The position numbers were made by a program, and so were the translations under genes. Shown piece after piece: positions 55,323 to 63,403 of a stretch of DNA of 64,000 nt; positions within the stretch are counted from its first letter, which is position 1; every line of letters starts with the position of its first letter. Under the pieces are notes generated by a model, which was not told where the DNA came from, ran no database searches, and worked only from the letters and a program-made list of their open reading frames with translations. The DNA is taken from positions 51,162-115,161 of the forward strand of contig JAURHD010000010.1 in assembly GCA_030833445.1 (NCBI GenBank), in the 5' to 3' direction. This stretch comes from Cephaloticoccus sp. GTDB lineage: Bacteria; Verrucomicrobiota; Verrucomicrobiia; Opitutales; Opitutaceae.

Positions 55323-56182
55323 AAAGCTACGCACTTAAAGGTTAGAGTGTGGTCGATGTTGAGGTCCGCACCGACGGCCACGGGCAGATTTTCATCCGCC
55401 TGAATCGGGAATGCGGCCAACGGATAGTTCCGACGGACAAACCACTGCAGCGGACCGGTGTTGTTCGCAAAACGGACCACGACCCGGTTAAGCGTCTCGT
55501 CAAACTGCCCGTGCCATTCCATCCAATCGGCGGCGGCGCCATGCACCTGATCGACGCCGTCCTTGTCGTCGGATGCCGTGATCTTGATGGTTGGGTCGAG
55601 ATGATCGTCGAGCAGTTCACGTGCACCGCGAAATTGCAGGCCGCAGTAGTGGGAACCCTTCAAGCCTCCGAGCGAACTCGGATTGCCGAGCGACAGCTCG
55701 CGGCCGCAGACATTCGTCAAACGCCCGCGCCAATGCATGCTCCAGGTTTGGTTGGCTTCATCCACGCTGATCACGATGGACCGCTCTTCCTTGAAGATTG
55801 TTTCGTCCAAACGACGCCATGCGAGATTATGATTCAGAGTGGCAGTGGTGCCGTTGGCTTCGAGTTGCGTCCAAGCGATATGGTGCTGGGCCCCGTGGTC
55901 ATCACGCCATTTGTAACCATCCTTGAGACAAGTCGGCCCGCCCCAGAAATTCGCACCCGAAACATTGTTAAGGGTAAAGCTCAGGGCATGATGCCACGGA
56001 TGATCGTTGGGGCGGAAATTGGTCAGCGTGTCCCCCGCCAGAGAGTTGACTGGATGGAAATAGGGCTTGGGTGACTCCTTCGCCGCCGTCGTCGGCTGAT
56101 AAACATAGCGGCACAACAGCCGATCATTAAAAAACAGCCCGACCGCCGAGCTCTCTGTGTGTTCAAGTCGTAGAGTGCTCAT
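55319..56182 (-). CDS. PmoA-like (DUF6807) protein
   Basis: A 287-residue protein annotated in many Verrucomicrobia and Planctomycetes as methane-oxygenase PmoA family, though the resemblance to methane monooxygenase is nominal. Typical text: RPYFHPV-like PKPYFHPVNSLAGD, NDHPWHHALSF, and NFWGG. Histidine-rich motifs could bind a metal. No signal peptide. Its start and its stop both overlap neighbours by ATGA, so it is coupled to the rhamnosidase and aminotransferase genes. Function unknown, but the family commonly sits in glycan loci. Confidence 0.75.
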   Translation of the reverse strand: MSTLRLEHTESSAVGLFFNDRLLCRYVYQPTTAAKESPKPYFHPVNSLAGDTLTNFRPNDHPWHHALSFTLNNVSGANFWGGPTCLKDGYKWRDDHGAQHHIAWTQLEANGTTATLNHNLAWRRLDETIFKEERSIVISVDEANQTWSMHWRGRLTNVCGRELSLGNPSSLGGLKGSHYCGLQFRGARELLDDHLDPTIKITASDDKDGVDQVHGAAADWMEWHGQFDETLNRVVVRFANNTGPLQWFVRRNYPLAAFPIQADENLPVAVGADLNIDHTLTFKCVAL

Positions 56183-58620
56183 AACAAATCAAAGGTTTCC
56201 TTAAAATTGCCGCCGTCAAACGAACGGGACGATCCACCCGGCACCGTAACAGTGGTCGGGGTGCCGGAGGGCACATTGGCCTCGAGGTGAAACTTACCAT
56301 CGGCAATGCGCCAGGATACTTCGATCAAGCCACGCGGAGTGCACAGACTGCCCGAGGCATGGGTCAGGCCGGCCGGTAGGGGCTTGATCTCAACCACCTC
56401 ATAACCGGGTTTGACCGCGGTGATACCGAGAATGCGTTGTTGAAATTCGAGCACGGGATGGGCCGACCAAGCATGGCACATGGAACGCCAGTAACTGTTT
56501 TCCTCCACGAAAGTCGACAGGCCATAGGAGATCGATTCGTGCCAAGGACCAAGATGTTCCGAAATGGCGTCGTAGCGGCCGGCCTTGGCCATGGCGGTAA
56601 AGCCGAAATGCAGCCAGAAGAATGAGCCGGGGGCCAGTTTCTCGTCTCGCGGAAACCGTTCGAAGATGCGGTCGCATTCCGCCGGTCCGGCAATACCGGC
56701 GACGATCGCCCACGCATTGCCGTATTGGCTGATTTCCGGTCCGCCGGGTTGATCAAAATACAATCCCTCCTTGTCCGACCAAAAGAGCGCGTGCGCCACT
56801 TTCCGCAGTCGGGCGGCCTCGTCACGCAAGGTGGTCGCCTCGCCCGCATGGCCGAGCGAGTCGGTCATCCATGCCAATTCATCCAGCGCGTTGATGTATT
56901 GGGCAGAATGGATGCAGGTCGCCCCAACATCGGCCCCGGGCACCACGCCGCGCGGCCACCACGGACACCAGTCGGTCATGTTCCAATAAGGCAGCTTGGA
57001 CGGCAGCCCCGCCTCGTTGGTGTGACGACGATACCAATCCAGCACCGACCGCATGCCGGGCAGCAGATCCTTGAGCGTGCCGCGGTCCGTCGTCGTCATG
57101 TAGTAGTCCTTGACCGCCGTGATCCAGTGAATGCTCCAGGCCGGCAAAACCTGCAGTAATCGCGAGGGATAACGTGCCGTGGTCAGACCGTCAGTGATGC
57201 GGGACCAGTCGAAATGATAGAGCGCCTGTCGGCTGAGCTGGTAATCACCCGTCGTCAGCATGCCAAGTTTGGAGGTGATCATCGTGTCTCCGGCATACTG
57301 CATCTGCTCATAGTGCGGACAGTCTTCAAAGGTCTCGTGCGAACACATCCGCATCGTATGGAGACCAACTTGCCAGATCTTTTCCAACGCGGGATCAGAA
57401 CACGTAAACTTCGCTTTGACGTGATAGGGGTAGGCGGTGAAACGCTGTTTGATGGCCCGGATCGTCAGCGGATGCGCGCCGACTTTGATGCGCAGGCCGA
57501 TGAATTGAAATGCCCGCCAGTGCAGCGGTTCAAAGACTTCATCCTCGCCGGATACTTCCCAGATATCGCACCAGCCGGTGACTTCGCCGCGCCGGTCAAA
57601 AGTCCAGCCGCGACTTTCGTCCGCAAAGTGTGAGGCAAGATTGGCCAGCGATTGCTTTTTGCCGATCATCTTGGCGTCAGGAGTGTCCCATGCCAGACGC
57701 AACACTTCGGCATAGGTCAGGCGCACGATGCTGCCGGCCCCGCCGGAGACCACGAGGTGCGGAAATGCCGTCGTCAACGACTTCATGTCGAGGACCAGAT
57801 CCACCGTGCTGCCGGCGGCTAGCGTGAGTGGTTTGTCATCCCGCAACAGGGCCGTCCATTCGGGCGATACCGTTTCGCCACCATTTTGATAAGCGTCAGG
57901 AAACCGTTCCGGCACTCCTTCCTCAAGCATTGGAATCATGCGCGGCATGAGACCGTAGGGGCTGGCGGGGTCGCGGCGGTTTTCCTTCAGTTCGGCCTTG
58001 AACAGCACATGGGCCGATGACCAGGCGGCATCGTCAAACTCCACGGTGTTCCAACCCGTCGGGATCAAGGCAGAGTGCCGATGTTCAAAATAGCCAAGGT
58101 AACCTTCGAAGGTGGTGTTCTCGTTTTGGAAATGATGAGCCTTATCCACAGCGACCTTCCAGGTGGCGTCGGTGCTCAGATCAGCCACAACTTCGCCGGC
58201 GAGATTTTGCAGGGCGCCTTCGAGCACAAAGCCGCCGGTGTAGGTCATAACCGAGCACGGTGGCCCGAGTAAGGCGGGACGATGAGCCACGCGCGACATG
58301 TCGAGCACAATGGCGGCGAGCACATTGTGACCCGCCCGTAGATGCGGCGTCAGGTCGAACGTATCGTAGAAGTGATGCGTGATGTCACCCTTGGCCGGTC
58401 CACGGCCCACAAAGTCACCGTTGCAATAGAACAGATAACGACTGTCGGCCGAAAGATCGACCCGCAGATTGACCTGCCCCGGATCGGCGAGATCAAACGT
58501 CCGCCGAAAGTAGCGCACTTGGTAGTGCGAAGGCGTCGATTCCCCGGGCAGGGGTGCACTGTGGGAACCCTCGGCGGACCAAATCCACGAGGCGGAATTC
58601 ACAAAAGGTTTTGCGGACAC
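56179..58620 (-). CDS. Alpha-L-rhamnosidase, glycoside hydrolase family 78
   Basis: Inverting enzyme that releases terminal L-rhamnose. N-terminal carbohydrate-binding-like domain (SASWIWSAEG and RYFRRTFDL), then beta-sandwich and an (alpha/alpha)6 barrel with the family motif ETFEDCPHYEQMQYAGD, containing Asp433 and Glu438, and a C-terminal beta-sandwich (ATGTCTP-like GSLCTPRGLIEVSW). About 813 residues. I prefer the GTG at 58620, 25 bases after the preceding stop, over an upstream frame that overlaps it. No signal peptide, so action on imported oligosaccharides is likely. Confidence 0.9.
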   Translation of the reverse strand: MSAKPFVNSASWIWSAEGSHSAPLPGESTPSHYQVRYFRRTFDLADPGQVNLRVDLSADSRYLFYCNGDFVGRGPAKGDITHHFYDTFDLTPHLRAGHNVLAAIVLDMSRVAHRPALLGPPCSVMTYTGGFVLEGALQNLAGEVVADLSTDATWKVAVDKAHHFQNENTTFEGYLGYFEHRHSALIPTGWNTVEFDDAAWSSAHVLFKAELKENRRDPASPYGLMPRMIPMLEEGVPERFPDAYQNGGETVSPEWTALLRDDKPLTLAAGSTVDLVLDMKSLTTAFPHLVVSGGAGSIVRLTYAEVLRLAWDTPDAKMIGKKQSLANLASHFADESRGWTFDRRGEVTGWCDIWEVSGEDEVFEPLHWRAFQFIGLRIKVGAHPLTIRAIKQRFTAYPYHVKAKFTCSDPALEKIWQVGLHTMRMCSHETFEDCPHYEQMQYAGDTMITSKLGMLTTGDYQLSRQALYHFDWSRITDGLTTARYPSRLLQVLPAWSIHWITAVKDYYMTTTDRGTLKDLLPGMRSVLDWYRRHTNEAGLPSKLPYWNMTDWCPWWPRGVVPGADVGATCIHSAQYINALDELAWMTDSLGHAGEATTLRDEAARLRKVAHALFWSDKEGLYFDQPGGPEISQYGNAWAIVAGIAGPAECDRIFERFPRDEKLAPGSFFWLHFGFTAMAKAGRYDAISEHLGPWHESISYGLSTFVEENSYWRSMCHAWSAHPVLEFQQRILGITAVKPGYEVVEIKPLPAGLTHASGSLCTPRGLIEVSWRIADGKFHLEANVPSGTPTTVTVPGGSSRSFDGGNFKETFDLL

Positions 58621-58645
58621 AGGTAAAAAATGAACTGGCGGTTGG

Positions 58646-59659
58646 TTACGGTTGCACCGGCACAAAAACAAAATCGAAACCAAAGGCCCCATAGAGGCCG
58701 CCATCCTGCCAAGTTACCCCGAGGTCATCGGAGAAAAAGGTGCCTTCCTCAAAGGTCGAAGCCCAGAGGCGTCCGGGTTTCCCTGGATCGAAGGCCAGCA
58801 CAAACACATTGCGCACCGGCAATCCGGCGGAACGATCCACCCAGGTTTTGCCGCCATCGTTGGAAACCCGCACGCCGGGACCCCACCCGCCAACCGCCAT
58901 CCGGTTCACATCGTGGGTGTCCAGCGCCGCCGCATACAGATTGGCCGTCGCAGAATCTGGGTCCACTTGGGTCCAGGACTCGCCGGCATCATGGGATATC
59001 CAAGCGCCGCGACCCTGGGTGCCCGCGAGTAACAAATTGGGATTAACCGAACTCTGCACCAAACGCAGAGCCGTGGCCGGCGGTGAATCGGTGCGAGCCC
59101 ATGTCTTGGCGCCGTCCTTGGAGAGGTAAATGCCATCCTCAGTGCCGAGTAAAACCCGACCGGCAGTTTGCGTATCGGCAATGATCGACTGGGCGTAGAG
59201 CAAATGCAGCCCGGCCTGAGCTTGGCTCCAAGTGGCCCCGCCGTCGATACTGCGCAAGGGACCCCAGCAGGTGCTGGCGTAAATCTCGTCGGGGTTCACC
59301 GGGTTAAAGGCGAAGGTGCGCACATCAATCACGTCCCAGCCGGTGGTCAGGCGCCAGGACTTGCCGGCGTCGGTGGAGCGAACGATGCCATCGGCACAGG
59401 CAATCAACATCACTTGTCCATCACTGCCGGGTTGGATTGCGACGGAATACACGCCGAGAACCCGCGGCCCAAAGATATCCCAGGAACCGTCCTGCTGGCG
59501 CACATAAAGTCCCGAGTCCGCCGGGGTGGAGCTGTTTTTCTGCGCCTTGGTCATCGCGACCGCGGCATACATTTCATAGCCGGTATCAGTGGCGGGGACC
59601 GCGCGGGCCGTGGCCAGTAAAGTGGTGAGTGCGAGAATGGTATAAAGTGGGGTTTTCAT
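58646..59659 (-). CDS. Exported Asp-box beta-propeller protein (cassette copy A)
   Basis: A 337-residue paralog of copies B and C, more divergent. Signal peptide (MKTPLYTILALTTLLATARA). Six Asp boxes can be counted, such as RSTDAGKSW, RSIDGGATW, LSKDGAKTW, ISHDAGESW, VSNDGGKTW and FSDDLGVTW. The ATG at 59659 begins the signal peptide. In this cassette the toroid gene comes first (stop at 59667, 7 bases away) and the propeller second, the reverse of the B and C order. Confidence 0.75.
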   Translation of the reverse strand: MKTPLYTILALTTLLATARAVPATDTGYEMYAAVAMTKAQKNSSTPADSGLYVRQQDGSWDIFGPRVLGVYSVAIQPGSDGQVMLIACADGIVRSTDAGKSWRLTTGWDVIDVRTFAFNPVNPDEIYASTCWGPLRSIDGGATWSQAQAGLHLLYAQSIIADTQTAGRVLLGTEDGIYLSKDGAKTWARTDSPPATALRLVQSSVNPNLLLAGTQGRGAWISHDAGESWTQVDPDSATANLYAAALDTHDVNRMAVGGWGPGVRVSNDGGKTWVDRSAGLPVRNVFVLAFDPGKPGRLWASTFEEGTFFSDDLGVTWQDGGLYGAFGFDFVFVPVQP

Positions 59660-59666
59660 CACTGGA

Positions 59667-61604
59667 TCACTTGGTCTGGTCGACGGATTGCAAAAGGGAG
59701 GGTTTGGTGAAGTCCAACCGGTAGCGTTCATCGCCATAGTGGATATCAAGTTTCTGACTCCCGCGCTTTTCATGCGCATAGGGACTTTCGAACAGCGGCC
59801 AATTGGCATAATCTACCGCCACGCCGTCCACGGTTGGCGTATCGCCATAGCGAGCATGCAACACACTGCCGTCCAGGGCGGTAAACTTTGCCTCGGGGAC
59901 GGTTTCAGTGGAAATGGTCAGCGGCAGGGCTCGCACGGCAGCCTTGAACTCTTCGAAGGAAGCGTAGTCGCGCGTTGGTGCGACCTGCACCACATAGCCG
60001 TTCTTCAGGGAATCACTCACGAGGCAGCGATGGCCTTTGGCCCATTGGTCGGCATTCGTGCTGATAAACCCACCGGCGCCACCAGCCAACAGGCCGGTCC
60101 AATCAACCGGTTTCCATACCCCGGGAGCGAAAGGCCGATACGCAATATAAACGGGACCACCCTGGGTGAAAATCCAGCCGGATTTGTCCTCGACGGTGTT
60201 AACCAAGTCGCGGGAGAAAAAGGTCGTGATTTGCGGAAAGCGGTTGTTCGCCGGCATATCGTATAGGGCAATGACGGCCTTGCCGTGCTGGAATACCTGC
60301 TCAAAGGGCGAACCGCTGGGCAGCTTGTCCTCGGAATCGTAATCGGCCTTCGAACGGGCGATCAGATCGGTGACAGTATCCCAGCTCTCCCCGAAGAACA
60401 TCGTGCCTTCCAGGGGCGACGAATACGGCTGCGTGCCGAAAAAGGTGTTGGCCGCCTCCATCGTCGGTTTGTCGGTGCTCCAAGTCAGACTCCATGTCTG
60501 CTGCTGGATGGGTTGGAGCAGACCGCCCTGCGAAGACCCAAGGACAAAGTCCCGGTCAACGTAGCTATATTTGTAAACCGGAATGGTGCGCTTGTCGTAG
60601 ATGACAAACGAATTGGGACCGGCATTGCGCATGCGCCAGCGCGTGCGCTTGAGCTCGCGTTCGACATAAGGCTGGTCGCGGTCGCGGGCAATGCGCTCGA
60701 AAATCGGTGGCGGCACGTAACCGGACATCGCCATCAGGACATTGCCGGGATCATTGCCCACACGCTGATCCCCATAGCCAAAGAGCAACCAGCCCAAGCT
60801 GGAACTGTTGGTTTGGCCGGGCGTCATAATTTGCTTCGGGTAAACCCGGCTGTGGGCACCACCGTAATAGCCCTCCACCTGCTCAATCAGGTAGTCATAG
60901 ATAAGATAATCGAGCATCATCCGGGCCTTCTGGCGCATGACCGGATCCTCGGCCCAACCAGCAAGCAGGATCATCGGTATGGTGTATTCCTGTATATAGT
61001 TCGGGGAATCGTATTCACCCTGTCCGTAACTGGTCGCGATCCACATCCAGTGGTTCAGGTAATCGCGGGCTTCGGCCAGGTTTTCGGCGGACGAACGACC
61101 ATTGAACCATTCGTCGGGACCGGCGTCCGGCCGGGCTTGGGCAGCCAGATACCGGGCCGCGTAAGACATCGCCCAGTGGTTTTCCGTATCACCCCGGCTC
61201 GGCCAGTAAATTTTCCAGAGCTCTTGAATACGAGCCCATGAGGCCTCATCGAGATTGTCGCGACCAGCGACCATGACCGATACCATCGGATATGCCCAAA
61301 ACATGTTTGCAGTCGGCATCGGCTCATTCAGCACCGCCAACCGGGCCAAGGCGGCTTTCACATTGCGACCACTTTGCAGGCAGGCCGCTACATCCACATA
61401 GTTGCCCTTGGTCAGGTCAGTGGCGGTGACGGTATTAATTGACTGTTCCAACACGATATTGCGCCGCTCAAGGTATCGAGCGGTGATGGTAGCGTCCGAT
61501 ACTTCAGGCGACTTGGTCGTGGGCTCGCCTGACAGGCTTGTCAGGGCGAAAGGGAGAAGGCACGCGGTGATCGCGCGAAGAATAACCGGCCGTAAATGTG
61601 TCAT
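59667..61604 (-). CDS. Exported toroid/beta-sandwich lyase-like protein (cassette copy A)
   Basis: A 645-residue paralog of the 47541 and 50464 genes and the most divergent of the three. Signal peptide at residues ~1-26. Asn142-His143 in SRGDTENHWAMSY, NGRSSAENLAEARDYLNHWM, GQGEYDSPNYIQEYTIPM and EDKSGWIFTQGGPVYIAYRP match the other copies, so fold and active site are probably shared. It is the first gene of the upper operon and the gene nearest the LacI regulator, from which it is divergent. The ATG at 61604 begins the leader. Confidence 0.6.
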   Translation of the reverse strand: MTHLRPVILRAITACLLPFALTSLSGEPTTKSPEVSDATITARYLERRNIVLEQSINTVTATDLTKGNYVDVAACLQSGRNVKAALARLAVLNEPMPTANMFWAYPMVSVMVAGRDNLDEASWARIQELWKIYWPSRGDTENHWAMSYAARYLAAQARPDAGPDEWFNGRSSAENLAEARDYLNHWMWIATSYGQGEYDSPNYIQEYTIPMILLAGWAEDPVMRQKARMMLDYLIYDYLIEQVEGYYGGAHSRVYPKQIMTPGQTNSSSLGWLLFGYGDQRVGNDPGNVLMAMSGYVPPPIFERIARDRDQPYVERELKRTRWRMRNAGPNSFVIYDKRTIPVYKYSYVDRDFVLGSSQGGLLQPIQQQTWSLTWSTDKPTMEAANTFFGTQPYSSPLEGTMFFGESWDTVTDLIARSKADYDSEDKLPSGSPFEQVFQHGKAVIALYDMPANNRFPQITTFFSRDLVNTVEDKSGWIFTQGGPVYIAYRPFAPGVWKPVDWTGLLAGGAGGFISTNADQWAKGHRCLVSDSLKNGYVVQVAPTRDYASFEEFKAAVRALPLTISTETVPEAKFTALDGSVLHARYGDTPTVDGVAVDYANWPLFESPYAHEKRGSQKLDIHYGDERYRLDFTKPSLLQSVDQTK

Positions 61605-61669
61605 GGGGGTGGTTGAAAGACTAAAAGTCACCTTGTGCGCGCCTCGCCGGGTATTTCAACCCGCAACTT

Positions 61670-61709
61670 TCCTGAAAATTCAATTATATGACGAATGTCG
61701 TTTTCAGGA
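61670..61709. promoter_or_regulatory. Inverted repeat TCCTGAAAA...TTTTCAGGA (possible operator)
   Basis: Nine-base perfect arms separated by 22 bases, about 65 bases upstream of the first gene of the upper operon. Long spacing could suit two half-sites or a transcript hairpin. Binding by the adjacent LacI regulator is conjecture. Confidence 0.35.
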
Positions 61710-61931
61710 GAACAGTATGCATCGGAGAAAAGGATGGGGATGCCTTGGTCCAGCGGATGAAAGTCATCCCGAATAGAGCGGATAGCTCGTGAATTGCCGC
61801 GGCCAAAGCCATTCGGCTACCGAGGCCGCCAAAGCTATGAACTGAAAGCTAGCGGATTAAGTAGCCGGAATCGAAACGCTTGCGCAGGGTGTATGACCGA
61901 CAAACCCCTTGACTCTGTGAATACTCAACGT

Positions 61932-61952
61932 GTGATTTTCTAGAATAATCAC
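61932..61952. promoter_or_regulatory. Inverted repeat GTGATT...AATCAC near the LacI start (possible operator)
   Basis: Six-base arms with nine bases between them, 17 bases upstream of the regulator ATG, an arrangement suitable for autoregulation by a dimeric repressor. Confidence 0.4.
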
Positions 61953-61969
61953 GGTAATTACCCCCATCC

Positions 61970-63010
61970 ATGCTTATCGCCGAAATCGCCCTTAAGGCCA
62001 AAGTTTCCCCAGCTACCGTCTCTCGAGTCATCAATCAGCCCCACTTGGTGGCCCCTGATCGTTTGGCTCAGGTGCAGGCGGTCATGACAGCAGCCAACTA
62101 TAAACCGACTCCATTTGATCGTCGTCGGGGCCCAAAATCGCGGCTGTCCGCCCCAAAAAAAATCGGCGTATGGTTTGTGGGCGCACGTAAAAACCCCAAC
62201 CTCAACTGGTTCCAAGATCAACTGCTGCAAGTTCAGCCTTCCAATGAACGTCAGCGCATGGAGCTTTCGCTGCTGTTTTCACAATCACCGGATGAACTGC
62301 CCCGGGCTGTTTTGGAACGCCAAGTGGACGGTGTCATCATCCAAGGCATGGAGCCCTCAGCCGGTTGCATGCAGAAATTGGCCGGTCTCCCGCATGTCTG
62401 GTTCATGACCCGACGCACGACCGATTATCCCGGGGATTACGTCGAACCGGACAACGATATGAATGGTCGCATGGCGGCGGAATACCTCCATAGCAGGGGC
62501 CACAAAGTAGTCGCGGCCATCAGCACCGAGCCATCCTACAGCGCGATTGCCTGGCGGGTGAGAGCCTTTACCGAACGAGCCAAGGAGCTGGGTTTAGCGG
62601 TGGATAGCATTTTGGGTGATTCTCAAGTCGATGTAAGTTACTTGGAGCACACGCCTACCCACAGCGAGAGCGACCAACTGGCTCGAAGAGTGAAGCTCGC
62701 CAGCCCCAGACCTACGGGGCTTTACGTGCCGGTGGATCATTTCTGCGGTTCATTTTTTCGGGCCATGCGCCTAGCTGGCTTTCGACCGGAACAGGATTAC
62801 GAGGCGATCTTGGGCAACTATAATCCGGTTATTTATCATAATTTGGATCACTTGCCAGCCGCGCTGGATATCAACCTGCCCACTTTGGTGCGCAAGGTGG
62901 TCGACCACCTCGTTTGGCGGATCGACAATCCTCAAGCCGTGGGCCGAATCGGCAGTTCAATTGCCCCCAGCCTCATTGCAACTTCAACCCAGGTGCACTC
63001 CACTCAATGA
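61970..63010 (+). CDS. LacI-family transcriptional regulator
   Basis: A 346-residue repressor or activator with an N-terminal helix-turn-helix (MLIAEIALKAKVSPATVSRVIN), a hinge region at about 45-60 and a periplasmic-binding-protein-like effector domain (about 62-335; VDGVIIQGMEPSAG, VEPDNDMNGRMAAEYLHSRGH). Its effector is probably a sugar released by the adjacent operons. It sits between the divergent upper operon and the TonB receptor gene, so it is the likely local regulator. Confidence 0.92.
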   Translation: MLIAEIALKAKVSPATVSRVINQPHLVAPDRLAQVQAVMTAANYKPTPFDRRRGPKSRLSAPKKIGVWFVGARKNPNLNWFQDQLLQVQPSNERQRMELSLLFSQSPDELPRAVLERQVDGVIIQGMEPSAGCMQKLAGLPHVWFMTRRTTDYPGDYVEPDNDMNGRMAAEYLHSRGHKVVAAISTEPSYSAIAWRVRAFTERAKELGLAVDSILGDSQVDVSYLEHTPTHSESDQLARRVKLASPRPTGLYVPVDHFCGSFFRAMRLAGFRPEQDYEAILGNYNPVIYHNLDHLPAALDINLPTLVRKVVDHLVWRIDNPQAVGRIGSSIAPSLIATSTQVHSTQ

Positions 63011-63403
63011 ATATACATGACTACGAGGCTTGCAATGAGTTGTCACACCCCTTTTACATTGGACTGCATTTGTAGCCGACCCCCCTCGGTCCGAAGACAA
63101 ACCACCCCCCACCCCCCAGGTATGAAACCAAGCACTATTAAAGAAATCCGCCCGACCAAAGCGCATTTGGTTAACCCGCCCCCTCCTTCTACATAGGCCT
63201 CAGTCCCATCTAGGGATTTGTTGTCGCGGTGTAATGACAAGGGAGCTGCGCGCACCCCACCCACGGACATCGGTCCGGGCATTGCATCGGCATCGTGCGG
63301 CGGACAACCCATGCCCCTTTACCCACTTTTTGGCGGTCCTAACTAATCGTCAGAAATACCGGCCTTAAAGCCGGGAACTACAAACCACCCCCAACATAAA
63401 CAT
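63011..63403. promoter_or_regulatory. 393-base upstream region of the second TonB receptor
   Basis: No convincing gene; two overlapping minus-strand open frames have low-complexity, chance-like text. It contains several C-runs (63079-63118) and a small hairpin CCGGC/GCCGG at 63359-63374, 30 bases before the receptor start. Probably the receptor promoter and untranslated leader. Confidence 0.4.

Larger units (their letters stand above)
61605..61969. promoter_or_regulatory. 365-base divergent control region
   Basis: Separates the upper glycan operon from the LacI regulator. I find no gene here. It contains two inverted repeats (listed separately), and TTGACT at 61909 is a -35-like hexamer without a clear -10 partner. 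Promoters for both directions are expected. Confidence 0.5.

Noticed and set aside
55319..56182. Particulate methane monooxygenase subunit
   Set aside because: The PmoA name is only a database label for this soluble family; the protein lacks membrane helices and is in a glycan operon.
63079..63118. Runs of C considered as a repeat array
   Set aside because: Only short, irregular homopolymer runs; no repeated unit or spacers, so not a CRISPR or tandem repeat array.
62984..63312. Two small minus-strand frames upstream of the second TonB receptor
   Set aside because: They overlap each other in different frames and read through C-runs; low-complexity text without family character.
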